Shown: piece by piece, positions 33,755 to 45,188 of the stretch | Layout of the letters: the number at the start of each line of letters is the position of its first letter | Numbering within the stretch: the first letter of the stretch is position 1 | Source: Piper betle | Taxonomy: Eukaryota > Streptophyta > Magnoliopsida > Piperales > Piperaceae | Assembly (NCBI GenBank): GCA_033002965.1 | Contig: JAURVB010001870.1 | Location: 30,622-94,621 of the forward strand | Reading direction: 5' to 3' | Length of the DNA: 64,000 bases | Program-made: the position numbers and the translations under genes | The notes under the pieces: generated by a model | The model's input: only the letters and a program-made list of their open reading frames with translations | Told to the model about the DNA's origin: nothing | The model's database searches: none

Positions 33755-34935
33755 TTAGTTGTGGTGGGGGATGAGTTGAGTTGCTTCCTCTTGGGGTTGT
33801 GTATCCTCTTCACAGGGTTGTAGTTCTTCCTCCTCAAGCTGAAACTCATCAAATATAGTAAATTCATCATCTTTTTCATAAGTTTCGGGTTGAGCCTTAG
33901 AAGATAATGCTTGAGTAATCTTACGCTTTTTGTTATGTCTCAATGTGAGTTTGTAGAATACTTTATTATGATCTAGAGTATTGGGAGGAAGGGTGGATGA
34001 GATTGTCCGGCCTAGACTCTTCCTTGCCCTCATGAAGAGGAAAGTGAAGAGTTTCCTATATGGTAAGCATGCTCTCCTTTGGCTCTGGCACTAGAACATT
34101 TGGTTGAGGATGAATGATGACAAATTGATCTTCCTCTTAAAAATGATCCTCTACATGGTATACTCCACATATGTGGATAGCTCGTTGAAATATCTTACTT
34201 ATGGAAGGATCTTGGATGTGAGGATTTACCAAAATATAAAGCCCATTTTAGTGAGCTCCTTTGCTATCACTGGGTTATTGAAGCTTATTCCTTGAGCCAA
34301 CACGGTGCCCACCAACCCATCTTCTCAGATATAATTATCCAAAAAGATTGTTGTTGTCAGATTATCAAAATAAGAATGGTTTTCTTCATTCAGCACTCCA
34401 AGAATCTCGACAATGTGATGAGATTGCGTAGGAGGCTGACGAGAGAGAGCGATAGTTGAATGAGGCTGAGGATAGGGATCACCCGTCGAGTTGCTTGATG
34501 ATAAGAAGCAGCGCGAGAGAATGGCGGACATGGGAGGCCGACCGACGAGATGAGATCGTGCTTTGTCGCATATTTCTCTTGGTTAAAGATGCTTGTGGTG
34601 GCCTTGACGAGTCATCCTAGGGATCCGTCACGTTGATGTTGTATTTGACATGTGTTGATTATATTTAATATATTGAGGTTTTCTTCATTCAGCACTCCAA
34701 GAATCTTGACAGTGTGACTCGATTGGAGGTGAAATTATTGGTCATCAACATTGGCTTTGATGTATTCCAAGTTGATCTTGTCCACGGTGTAGTAGAACTT
34801 CCCAATTTGAAGAGGTGCAATCTTTGACTCTGTGGTAAGCATCATGGTAATTTTCCATCCTTGGGCTTCCACAAGCTTGGTAAATTCTAGATGGTGATAG
34901 TTGAGGTCCATCAAATCCACTTTATTCTCATACAC
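33755..34935 (-). pseudogene. Degraded transposon-type ORF fragments
   Basis: Two minus-strand frames, 34,735-34,935 (LVEAQGWKITMMLTTESKIAPLQIGKFYYTV) and 33,755-34,033 (acidic, ending ELQPCEEDTQPQEEATQ), resemble the pattern of plant transposon proteins that have a GW..L...REFY block and a charged tail. They are separated by repeat R copy 2 and have no complete domain. This is a weak, recall-based impression; a degraded gypsy (Athila-like) gag-region ORF is the main alternative. Confidence 0.3.
34420..34690 (-). repeat. Direct repeat R, copy 2
   Basis: It pairs with 32,640-33,010. The flanks TTTTCTTCATTCAGCACTCCAAGAATCT occur twice here (about 34,379 and 34,678), so copy 2 is itself bracketed by a 28-bp direct repeat. 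That could be the footprint of its insertion. Confidence 0.5.
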
Positions 34936-35129
34936 AATTGGCCTCCTTTCAAAATCTTCCTTGGTGAGAGCTGCAAACCTATCAAATGGGTTTTTAGAAC
35001 CCAGCCTCCTTGGTGTCTGTTTGAAGCGAATAGAAGGTCACTCGCCAAAATTCCCACTAGCTTTGAGGAAAGAGCTATGAAGAACAAGGAGAAGCCACGA
35101 GGTTACACATTTTCCAAGGTGTAACCATT

Positions 35130-35735
35130 TAGCCAAACTTGAGGAAAAGCAAAAAAAGCGCTGGTTTGCGCTGCAACGAACAGAAAGAGAACAAGGAAGC
35201 GACGATCAGCGGCAATCGGCAAGGGCTCGGTGAGTCCCCTATTTGGGGGTTGGGGATTTAAAGATCTCGTTTCTTTGTGATGGTCGACAGCTCAAAGATC
35301 ATTCAACCAATCGAACGTCTTTTGACCAAAACCCAAAGTTCTGTCAATTGCTGAAGTGAAATTTGGCAACCGATTTGTCTTCCGATCAGTTATATTCTGT
35401 CATTCCACGTGTTGCAATCCATAGCCAAACATGCAACCAAACACATGACCAATCGATGGGATATTTCGAGCTTTGAGCAAAATGGTAGTTCTCCGTATTG
35501 ATAAACTTCACTTTGTGGAGATTTTATGCAATTTGACATAAAAATTTAATAAAAATACTTTAAAATTTTTAAATCAGAAAATAAAATTAATCACATTAAA
35601 ATAATAATTATCTACTAGTTTGATAATTGATAATAAATAAAAAAAATGAGAATTGTATGAAATGCTTCTATGCACTAGGAGAAATGATTCAGAAACAGTC
35701 AACAAAGCAGGGATAAAGAGAAGAACTCCAGATCG
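35130..35735. other. Unassigned, no gene seen
   Basis: Mixed-composition DNA that becomes AT-rich after 35,520. No frame above 60 codons with recognisable content. Confidence 0.4.
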
Positions 35736-35999
35736 ATGGCTTTACGCAAAACAACCCTGCTATCACAGCTGACTGGGAGGCTCCGGCGGCAAAGCAAGGC
35801 TGACGGCTGGTTGGAGTTGACAGCCCCAATATCCGGAAACACGTCGGTGTCAGCGTTCAACAGAGAGACAGTGGTGTCGGGCCGGAAAATGGCTACAAAC
35901 CCGGCAGCATACCAAATGATCAGCATAACTTTTTGCCTTCACCGGTGGCAGCAAACGGCAACTGTCCAGATTGATCAAAAGAACACCCTCGATCATTAA
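35736..35999 (+). CDS. Unidentified 87-codon open frame
   Basis: It opens at a true ATG (35,736) and closes with TAA. The product is basic, Thr/Gln-rich and has no signal peptide or membrane segment. The local base composition is more balanced than its AT-rich flanks, which is exon-like. The opposite strand is also open (35,699-35,926), so the frame may only reflect composition. I do not recognise either product. No neighbouring gene supports it. Confidence 0.2.
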   Translation: MALRKTTLLSQLTGRLRRQSKADGWLELTAPISGNTSVSAFNRETVVSGRKMATNPAAYQMISITFCLHRWQQTATVQIDQKNTLDH

Positions 36000-36572
36000 T
36001 GTCGTGATGGAAAGGCTGGAGGTGACTGGTTGGCAGCGGTCTAGAGTAGGAATGTTTGGCTCTGGCGAGGGAAAACCACGTTATTCTTACACTCACATAT
36101 AACTGCAGCCAAATACGTTTAATGTATATGGATTGGCTCCTTCTTATGTTCTAAGACTCTGAAGCTTACCCTACAAACAATGGTTAGACTAATTCTTAGA
36201 CCATAAATATAAGGCCTAAATGACTGTTTGAGCATGTTATGGTGGCTGATTATTCCTAATGTTCAGATCATAGCTTCAGTGAGGATATAGCAAAACATGA
36301 GTTATCAATGTAAACACGACGTATACAAATGATATATATGTCTTTATCATGGTTTTTGGCTTGGATCTAGACTATTGCAGCATTTAGTATCCGTTTAAGA
36401 TTTTTAAGATATCTTATCCGCATGCACTAGATTTTGCATCATAGAATTGCCCTTGTGGGCCCAGCTTGATTGAGTCATAGATTTTCACTTAACTGAGTTC
36501 AGGGTTTCGAGGTTCATTTAGCCTTCTTGCCTTGTTTCCCGACTATGAGTTATTTTTACAAGTCGAGTCAGC

Positions 36573-36900
36573 TTGATTGTGTCGAGTCACCCAACTTTCC
36601 GACCGTTTTTAGGCCAGCCAGCGGCTAGACTCTGCCGATCGCTACCACCTCCATTCTCCTCGTCGCCTAGAGTGTCGACCCCAATCGGCGACGACCTACA
36701 CAACACCTCCGTCGGATTTTTCCAGCCACCGGCACCGCCCTCTCTATTGGATCTATATACCCCCGTTCTCATATCCTTGTGTGCGTTTGCGTTCACTAGC
36801 CCGAAGCACTGCTCACCTATTCGTGTCTGCCTGCTTGACCACGTCCGTGTCCACTTCCATTAGTCCAGACCAGCCCAACCAACCCAGCCCACCAGTTTAT
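36573..36900 (+). other. GC-rich tract with an open frame, unassigned
   Basis: A Pro/Ser-rich 96-residue frame (36,573-36,863) spans a C-rich tract with a TATA-like TCTATATAC at about 36,750. Such C-rich leaders are common in gypsy LTRs. The start codon is not ATG. It is probably not a gene. Confidence 0.3.
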
Positions 36901-37059
36901 CTGACCTAGATCGACTTAACTCGGTCGACCATGTTTGGCTCACTAAGTTAACACGGTTTAGCTAATATTCAATTGTTTTCGGCCATTTTTTTATTGTTTT
37001 CGGTAATTCAAGAACCACTAGATTAGTTTAGATGCATATTCACATTATTTAGTATATTT

Positions 37060-37600
37060 TGATGTTATAAGAGATTTTATTTATTTATTTATTATTTTTT
37101 ATATGTTTGTCGTACATGATGAATGCTTATCTGATTGTTTATTATTATTATTATTATTATTATTGATATATTTACTTATTAATATTAATCTTATTCATGC
37201 TTACTAAATTTTATTTATTTATTTATCAATTTGTTTGTTGTGTCTATGTTATTATTTATTTGTATTTAATTATGTATTTTGTATTGGGTAACGATAATAG
37301 GATTTTTATTCATGATTAATTAAAAGTAATTAATTGTTTATTTATTTATTTACTAAATAATTATGTATTTATTTATTTAACTGTTTCTATTTTTACTAAC
37401 ACTAGTATATATGATATTTGCTCGTTTTTAGCCATATATTTATATATTATGTTGACATTATTATTTGATGATTAGAGTATTATTATTTTCATGTATTTAT
37501 TACTTATCTATTTATGTATGAGTGTATTTGTTTATTTATTTATTAGTTATTTATTTGTTATTTCCTTTATTATGTCTAAATTTCCATGTTGGATGTTTTG
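37060..37600. repeat. AT-rich low-complexity tract with TTTA/ATT repeats
   Basis: Repeated TTTATTTATTTATT runs and an (ATT)n tract at about 37,140-37,163. No coding potential. Confidence 0.8.
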
Positions 37601-38034
37601 TTGTAGGTTTATTTAACATTGGCTTCCTTATTATGATGTATTGATGATGTGAGCACATACTACAAGCATGCATCATATAGAGATGTTAGTATTTTACTTA
37701 GGAGTGGGTTTCTATGTAGGTTTCTGAATTCGAGTATGTCGTAGATGATCACGCTTGGAGCTTTGAGCACATGTTTGCTAGGACTTTTTTACTTTCTATT
37801 GCTATAATCTATTGTTGATTTGATTTTTAGATTGCATGATGTGTTAAGTAACTACTTTGCTGGACTCCCACTTAACAAAGGTCATTTAGACATATTTTAC
37901 TGGCGTGATTAATAACGCTCGAGGATGAGATTCAATGAGTTTGATTTTGAAGATCCACCACAAGTTGCCTTGAGCCTACTATATAAATTCCTTCCCAAGC
38001 CTATCTATGATTTTCTCTAATTTTCTAGTGAGAT

Positions 38035-38274
38035 GTGAGAAAATGGAAAACTAACATTAGCGCTACCGAGTGGGTGCATGCCAGTCAAATTAGGCTTTCG
38101 ATTCATGAGCGAGCCATTCCATTCCCGAGGGATCCTGACAACTCCACCTTTTTGTTCTTCAAACCCAAAGAAGTGTGGAGAATTATCGGTACTGCAGTGC
38201 AGTGCATGTATAGACTTGTAGTTTCAATGGATACTGAAGGCGCATGCCTGAGAGATTTCAGCCTTCGTGCGTAG
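38035..38274 (+). other. Unidentified open frame without ATG
   Basis: A 79-codon frame opens only at GTG (38,035). Composition is mixed and the predicted product has no motif I recognise. It lies just before the G-family LTR of unit 3 and may be part of a worn retroelement. Not supported as a gene. Confidence 0.15.
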
Positions 38275-38599
38275 GGCCAGGAGTGAAATGGAGGATGTAG
38301 AGGGTTGAAGGAAAAAGGAAAAGAAATTAATGTTCTCTTGCAAGGGATAGTTTTAAAGTTTGTCGAGGCATGAGATGAGTAAGAATAGGATGCTGTCGAG
38401 TCGAGGCCAACAACTCCTAATTAGTACCCTTATGAGAGATTCTATGAAGAAGTATATAAATGATTTCATTTAATAGGAAGGTTAGCTCTCCTGTGTTTAT
38501 TTGACTATTAGTTATTTTTGGACTAGTAGCAGTCGTTACTGATATTTTTCCTATTATATATATAGGTCTTGTGATGCTAAGTAGATGACAAATAAACGC

Positions 38600-39880
38600 T
38601 ACACACAGATAAACTTAATAGGCTTGGATAGGGACTTGTATAGTAATTTTTCTGGAGTTTATCTTATGAAAACCCGCAATGGTTCTCAACCTTGAAATTT
38701 CATTAAACTCATGCGGAAAATACGGCTAAGTGGCCCGACATCGGAAGGATATGATAAAATGCAGCCGATGTCGTCCTACATTTAAAATTTGGTTAAACTC
38801 GTCAACCAAGGAGTCAAGCAAAGGAGAAGAAAAGGAGTTCCATGGACCTGCATGAGTGGAACTTATTATTCTAAGTCGGTGAGCTCAACCCGCGTAACCT
38901 AACACAAAGTTAGAACTGAATTAGGCACATATTATATTGGCGCGCATGTGGAGGCAAAGCCTCCACACATGCACACTCACAATGATACTTAATTATCCTA
39001 ATTAGGTTTTTAAATGAACTATTAAACCATATTAAGTGGCTTAATCAATGTTTACGGTTTCATGTTCTGTTAGTCAGACTTATAAAAATCTAGGGTTTTA
39101 ATTAGACGGGCTTACTAGATGATTTTTTGGACGGGACAAACGTTGTCCAAATGGGACGAAATTTGCACCAGTGATCCATGACACTCCAAAACTTAACTGG
39201 AAATTTTATCAAGCGTCGGCCTCATGGGCAAACATGGTGAACAAAGCCCACTAAGATCAGACCTAAGGTACAGTGAATTGTGTTCTTGGGCAATGCACCA
39301 AATTTTGTGAGGGTCATTCATGGGCTTGGAGACGTAAAATGGGCATAGGCCTATGGGAATAATTAGGCAACACCATGTTCTTGAGCCCATAGAAATTTCA
39401 GGTTCAAAGTCCAAGTAGTTAAACCTGAGTGGGCTCGTAAAGTGAAGGTCTTGGCTGGGTCATTTCAAGAGCCAGGGTCACCTAACAGGCTTGAGAAATT
39501 CATAACTCGAGATATACCAACCCTTTAGATCCAAAATTTCAACACAATTTTATTGGGACACATCTGAAGGTCAGATATATTTCATCCAAATCCATCACCT
39601 TTTGCCTATATTTTTGGATTTTATATCCAGCCCATGGAAATAGGGTTTCACCCTTCATTCCTGCACAGTCTAGATCACAGACCAAGTAGTCACCCTAAAT
39701 GATTTTTATTAAACTAAAACCTTGACACGTTTCTTGTAGACAGGTATAGAGTCCTTACATAATTTTTATAGATTTTATTAATTAATTTTATGTTGCTCAC
39801 AAAGGTGCCCAATCTCAGAACATAGCACAATCACAGGACAACATCTACAGTACATAGTTAAGGGTTAAGTTGATAGCTTT
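38600..39880 (-). mobile_element. Ty3/gypsy LTR (family G), unit 3, distal part
   Basis: From 39,193 it aligns with base 1 onward. Upstream of that it carries the cctaattagg / gtgcatgtg and TCCGATGTCGGGC blocks that occur inverted at 20,870-21,170. The LTR continues at 44,528-45,188 after the solo-LTR insertion. A small inverted repeat (TGTGGAGGCAAAGCCTCCACA) is at 38,947-38,967. Confidence 0.6.
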
Positions 39881-41119
39881 AGGTGGCTAGATTAGGTTTA
39901 GTATTTTTCATGGAAAAGCATACACATACAAAAAAAACGTACATGTATGATCCCAAAAGCGTATGACACCAGCGAGTAAAAGTTGGAGAAATTGGCGGTA
40001 TGATCTCAAGTACCATGAAAGCTGCCAACTTTTGCCAAGTTTAGCCCTCTTTAATGCATTTAGGCACCATAACATGAGAAGTGCACAACATAAAACATGT
40101 AGATCTACGTGTTGTGAATGTTACAAGTGTTGGGAAATATACACTCTAGCGAAAACAAGCCAGAAAATATTTCCCCTACTCGATGAAATGAATAGGAAAC
40201 ACCCAAGATAAAAATGGATGGAAACTTTCCTCCCAATTTAGAGAAAAGAAAACCAACCAACTCGATCAACTTTGATTAAGAAATCTCTTACAATCAAGTA
40301 TCGAAATAAAATTTGAGAAAACTCTCCTAACCTAAATCAGATCAATAACAAGATCTGAAAGATACAATTCTTGAGAAATTGAGAAAACTGACATACACCT
40401 CAAATGAAAAAATGGATCAATCACACACCTTGGATTATGACCTCACTTCAACTTGAGATGATGAAAAACTTCTCCAAACTCTCCCCTTGTGAGTGAAACC
40501 ACTCCCCGTTATATGTGGAAAAACTCCACCCAATACATGTAGAAAATTCTATCAAAGTGTGAAAAACTTCACCCCAATCAAAGTAGAAACTCTACCCAAA
40601 TATGGAAAACTCCACCCAAAAAGTAACACTACTCCCAATTACAATCCACAGACAAAGGTAGAGAAAGAAAAAAAATTAACCACCGTTGATCTTGTTGAAG
40701 AACTCGAAGTCATAATATCACCTCACAACAAACAATTTCACGATATTGTGGGCCTAACTGGCTAGGTGTTACTCAAAAGTAAAGTAATTATGTCAAACAA
40801 TTTTTATAAATAATAACATATATAAAGATCCCAAAGTCTTGGACAGTTTCCCAGCAGCCACACTTATTCTCAATTAAATAAAAAAAGCAGTCCTCATATT
40901 TATTTTGCTCCATACTCTAGATGTCAATCACCTAATCTTGTATCTGCACACCTGCGGAGGCAATTCCGCGTTAGTGATTACAATACTAAGTAGTATAATA
41001 GATAAAACAAAACATGTACATTCCACTATTTCCTTATGTTTATTTTAATATGCGGTGGAGCGATTCCGCTATACTCCAAAACAATGCGAAGGAGGTATCC
41101 GCTGTGATCCGCACACCCC

Positions 41120-42010
41120 GGCCGTAGCCTTTTTTATGGGGAGGCTACCACTACCGTCTCCAGTGCCAGTGCCTCACACACCCCGGCCGTAGCCTTTTGT
41201 GGGGTAGCTATCACTGCACTCGGGTGATTGCTATGCCCCATTTGTGGGGAAGCTCCCACTACCAATTCTAGTGCCAGCCAGCCGTAGCCTTTTTATGGGG
41301 AGGCTATCACTGCACTCCAGTGCAAATGCCTTGCACACCCCGGCCGTAGCCTTTTGTGGGGCGACTATCACTGCACTCAGGTGATTGCTATGCCCCATTT
41401 GTGGGGAAGCTCTCACTACCAATTCTAGTGCCAGTGCCTCGCTCACCCCGGCCGTTGCCTTTTTATGGGGAGGCTATCACTGCACTCCAGTGCCAATGCC
41501 TCGCACACCCCCGACTGCAGCCTTTTTGTGGGGCGGCTATCACTGCACTTAGGTGATTGCTATGCCCCGTTTATAGGGAAGCTCTCACTGCCAACTCTAG
41601 TGCCAGTACCTCACACACCTCCACCATAGCCTTTTTATGGGGTGGCTATCACTGCGCTCCAGTGCCAGTGTCTCACACACCCCGGCCGTAGCCTTTGTGG
41701 GGCGGCTATCACTGCACTCAGGTGATTGCTATGCCCCGTTTGTGGGGAAGTTCTCACTACCAATTCTTGTGCCAGCGCCTCGCACACCCCGGCTGTAGCC
41801 TTTTTGTGGGGCGGCTATCACTGCACTTAGGTGATTGCTATGCCCCATTTGTGGGGAAGCTCTCACTGCCAAATCTAGTGTCAGTGCCTCACACACCCCG
41901 GCTGTAGCCTTTTTATGGGGTGGCTATCACTGCACTCCAGTGCGATGGAGGAATCGTTGTGCCTCACTCACCCCGGCCGTAGCCTTTTTTATGGGGTGGC
42001 TATCACTACT
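41120..42010. repeat. Minisatellite, 172-bp higher-order unit of 63 + 109 bp
   Basis: The word GTAGCCTTTT (or a one-base variant) occurs at about 41,124, 41,189, 41,283, 41,346, 41,455, 41,516, 41,625, 41,688, 41,797, 41,906 and 41,979. Spacings alternate around 61-65 and 109 bases. The 109-bp form carries an extra block (GGTGATTGCTATGCCCC.. GTGGGGAAGCTCTCACT) that the 63-bp form lacks. Sub-units end CACACACCCCGGCC. The edges are marked by ACTCCAAAACAATG (about 41,075 and 42,010). The open frames within are products of the repeat. Confidence 0.85.
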
Positions 42011-42599
42011 CCAAAACAATGTCGATGCATTACAAAATTCACGCACATAACACGACCCAGTGTCAGACTGAGTCAATTCATTGACTCCGGTTGCACTCGG
42101 TGCATGGTAGTCGAATCTGGGCTCAGGCCGACCTAGGCTACCAACAAGGAAAATACGATGTTCTACCTATTATACGTACCTGACTTGTGGGTTCGTCCGA
42201 CTGTAATCCACTAACCCTAATATGAATGAGGGCATAAAATTATATATTAGTATAATTTTACTCGCGTCGAAAATGCACGCAACTAAATATTTAATATATG
42301 CCACCTTAATTAATTTATTTAATTCAATAAGGTTCAACACTTCTTTATTTAATTAATTATGCTATCTCGTGATTTCTACACGATTATCTTTTATTGATCC
42401 ATTATTTTACTTTACGAATTTATTATAAGAATAATAGTTTTATTTATCAAATATAAGTTTTATATGCTAAAGGTGAAGTCTTTATTAAATATTCTTCATA
42501 ACTCTTCAATTTAAGTTAATCAATTTTAATAAGCCAATTAATTAATTACCATTTATCCTGATCGAAAATTTATTAATTTCATGTAATAATTTATAAATT

Positions 42600-43795
42600 T
42601 ATTATTTTGACCACTTAACTCGTATCCCTTTAAATTAATTATTTTAATGATTTTAATACGAGTTGATATTATTATTATGATTTTTAACTCAACCCATATC
42701 GAGTCAAACAGAAATTACAAAACTGCCATCCTCTTCTTCTTCTTCTTCTTCTTCTTTCCCGTCAGTCTGCCCAAAACCAGTCTTCTTCTTCTTTCCCGTC
42801 AGCCTTTCTCTTCTCCACCCAAAACCACTCCAACCTCTTCTCTTTCGACCCAAATCCAGATCATGTCCTTCACCAATTGTTTCCCTTCTCTAGCAATCCA
42901 ATTGGCAGCAACTATCCAGGGCGACCTTGTTCTGCACCACCAAGGCGACTAACCAGCAGCCATGGCGACCTCGACCTGCTGCTATGGTGACTCCGAAGTG
43001 GCCAGCAGCACCGCCCAAGGCGACCCCTTCTTCCCACACAACAACCCAACGCCCAGAAGAAGAGAAACACTACACTGCTGTGTGTTATATGCAACTGTTT
43101 GTGACACGATCGCCATGGTGCTGTTGCTGCAATTCAGCAGGACGTGCTACCATCCTTGGCCATAAATTCTATGAAATCTAACTTATAATTACTACAACAT
43201 GCATAAGGACGTTGATGCAGCAACTGATCAGCAAAAGATTATGACTTGTCGCTGTAATTAATCACAAGCAACCAAGAATTGCTGCATGGCAGCAATTTAC
43301 ATTCCTGGGTGGATTTCTGGTTCTAGTTCAGTTTAATTCTCTTTTTCTTGTTGATTTCAGGTTTTAGTTTCCATGATTATCTAGTTTATTATAATTTTTA
43401 TCATATGTATGCATGCAAACTAAAAAGAAGAGAGGAAGAAACTTACCAGAACAAGGGGAAACAGACGTCTGTCCAAAGAGACTTATGTGAATGACGCCCC
43501 CTCCTTCTCCTTATATAATGAAAGAAGGCCTAGGGTATATGAAAACACACTTCGTTGCCGGGTAAATGGGTAAGTGATACGGTTCACTTTACTAGTTTAA
43601 ACGATTAAATGGTATGGTTTACTTAACCGGGTAAAAATACTTAACCGGTTAACTAATACTTTCCACTTGACCAGGTAATTAATAAATAACTGGGTAGCGG
43701 GTAAATAATTTAAATAAATTCATGGATACCAACGTTCGATCCCACCGCATCGAATATATATATATATATATATATATATTCCGGGTCTTTACAAT
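42600..43795 (-). repeat. Probable gypsy LTR with (CTT)n and (TA)n tracts
   Basis: Minus-sense TGTAAAGACCCGG at about 43,784-43,796 follows the purine tract of a gypsy element, so LTR sequence should run to lower coordinates. It contains (TA)n at 43,755-43,780, a GC-rich section at 42,900-43,160 and (CTT)n at 42,731-42,758. Its other end was not found. The frames at 42,647-43,181 are on both strands and not credible. Confidence 0.4.
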
Positions 43796-43799
43796 TTCC

Positions 43800-44060
43800 C
43801 CAACTTAGAAATATTTTGTCCCTGAAATATGATAGTATTCCCAAGGACATCCATCTTCGGTATAAGTTCATGTTACAACAATTACACAGATTTTATGCTA
43901 CAAACAGGTTAGGATATTTTTTTGGCCATTTCTTGTTCAGTCTCCCATGTAGCTTCTTCTGATCCCTGATTTCTCCATAATACCTTTACCAAAGGGATCT
44001 CCTTGCTACATAGTGTCTTTGTTTCCCTTGCCAAGATTCATAGGACCATTTCCAATTTTG
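43800..44060 (-). pseudogene. Ty3/gypsy pol C-terminal fragment
   Basis: The minus strand encodes a worn VKVLWRNQGSEEATWE followed by EQEMAKKYPNLF and a stop. This is the standard C-terminal end of plant gypsy polyproteins. After the stop, GGACAAAATATTTCTAAGTTGGGG forms the usual run into the LTR. Upstream homology (ETKTLCSKEIP) stops at about 44,060, where the adjoining piece is on the opposite strand. Confidence 0.78.
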
Positions 44061-44079
44061 GATCGAATCGGAAGTTGTG

Positions 44080-44136
44080 CATATAGGTGTACACAATGTC
44101 TTTCATGTGTCAATGCTAAAGAAATATGTACGAGAT
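44080..44136 (+). pseudogene. Inverted gypsy pol piece
   Basis: The plus strand reads GVHNVFHVSMLKKYVRDA, the block that normally lies about 50 residues before the VLWRN block in the same polyprotein. Here it is on the other strand and beside it, so the element is internally inverted. Confidence 0.75.
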
Positions 44137-44527
44137 GCTACCAATAGTAACCCTGTCTAGATCTATAATCCCTCAAGTCTCCCCTAAAGGAGAACACTCC
44201 TTAGAACTTCCCCAAAGGGAAACCACACCAAACATATACCTCTAATCACATATTTATAGACTAGAGATATGAATACCACTAGGAAATGAAGTGCCAACTC
44301 CAAACACTACTTCTTGAGCATTGGAATACTTACTAATGAGTCTCTTCACGTATTCCACAAATTCTCATCGAATTCGTCGTACCTCTTGATTTATCATCAT
44401 GTCTTCATGACTTTCAATGTGACTGAACGGTTTCTCATGGGAGGGAATATCTCAACAACAAGTCCTAAAGCATGCAAATAGAACATCTAATCAGCATGTT
44501 ATGATTTTTATAGTGAAACAGTTATCG

Positions 44528-45188
44528 TAATAGCATTGCACTTAAAAATACATATCTATATTTCTACATGCACAAATGAGACGATTCCAACTTCTTTAAA
44601 CTCCTAACAACTAGATCTATATGAAAAAAATTACAACCAAAATGGATATAAACATGGAGACATGTAAACAGTAAGCACAAACAACACAAAGAGGCAGGGA
44701 TCTAAACTTTACCTCTGAGGGGACCAAGGGGAGGTCTTTTCGGATTTCCTACCCCAAGGCCTATGACCCTAGGAGGTGCCAGAAGGCCTTGGAAGGGTGA
44801 GTGAAGTAAGAGGAGATGAAGAGTAAATGGTTGAAAATGGTGGAACTTGGGTTCCATATATTGGAAATAATCAAGGCTTGTGCAAGGGCATGGAAGGGTG
44901 CCTTTTTGCTACGTCTGCCAAGCTGGACCATGAAAACTGGGCATGCAAGCAAGTTGCGTGAACAGGCCTGCACGCCAGGCCATGTCAATGGGAGGTAAAT
45001 TAAAAACTTTGGGCACAAGGGTGCTGGGCCAGCACCGTTACACCCGGACTTGAAACTCTAACCCTAAAAATGTGTGGCTCAAGGGTGCTGGGAAGTGCAT
45101 TTGAGCCCGAACCAGACATCACGTGTCCAGGGTTTTCACCTTAGTGAGGATAGGGCATCCTTCAGCATCACACTGCCGGTCCTGCGGG
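44528..45188 (-). mobile_element. Ty3/gypsy LTR (family G), unit 3, proximal part
   Basis: It aligns with 680-1,280 of unit 1. At about 45,188 it jumps to the equivalent of 2,288, so roughly 1 kb containing the LTR edge, purine tract and pol C-terminus is missing compared with unit 1. Confidence 0.65.

Larger units (their letters stand above)
40742..44136 (-). mobile_element. Gypsy-derived insertion inside the solo LTR
   Basis: From left to right: unassigned DNA, a 172-bp higher-order minisatellite (41,120-42,010), AT-rich DNA, a (CTT)n-led GC-rich tract (42,730-43,160), a probable gypsy LTR ending in TGTAAAGACC (minus sense, near 43,790), and the C-terminal end of a gypsy polyprotein (43,800-44,060). 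No clean target duplication was found, so it may have arrived with a rearrangement. Confidence 0.6.
40128..44457 (-). mobile_element. Solo LTR of family P, split by a later insertion, with 5-bp target duplication
   Basis: The left part (40,128-40,741) starts TGTTGGGAAAT. The right part (about 44,137-44,457) ends ATCTCAACA. Together they make one family P LTR with nothing internal. ACAAG lies on both sides (40,123-40,127 and 44,458-44,462), so an element inserted here and was reduced to one LTR by recombination. About 3.4 kb of gypsy-derived DNA then interrupts it. Confidence 0.85.

Noticed and set aside
41120..42010. CRISPR-like regular array
   Set aside because: Repeat and spacer are both repeated, the units are 63/109 bp and the genome is eukaryotic. 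It is a minisatellite.
41231..42136. Overlapping open frames in the minisatellite
   Set aside because: They are translations of a 172-bp repeat, whose period is not a multiple of three, so no repeat protein is maintained.
42647..43181. Ser/Thr/Pro-rich frames after the (CTT)n tract
   Set aside because: The Phe run comes from the microsatellite. The tract belongs to a probable gypsy LTR, and the minus strand is open too.
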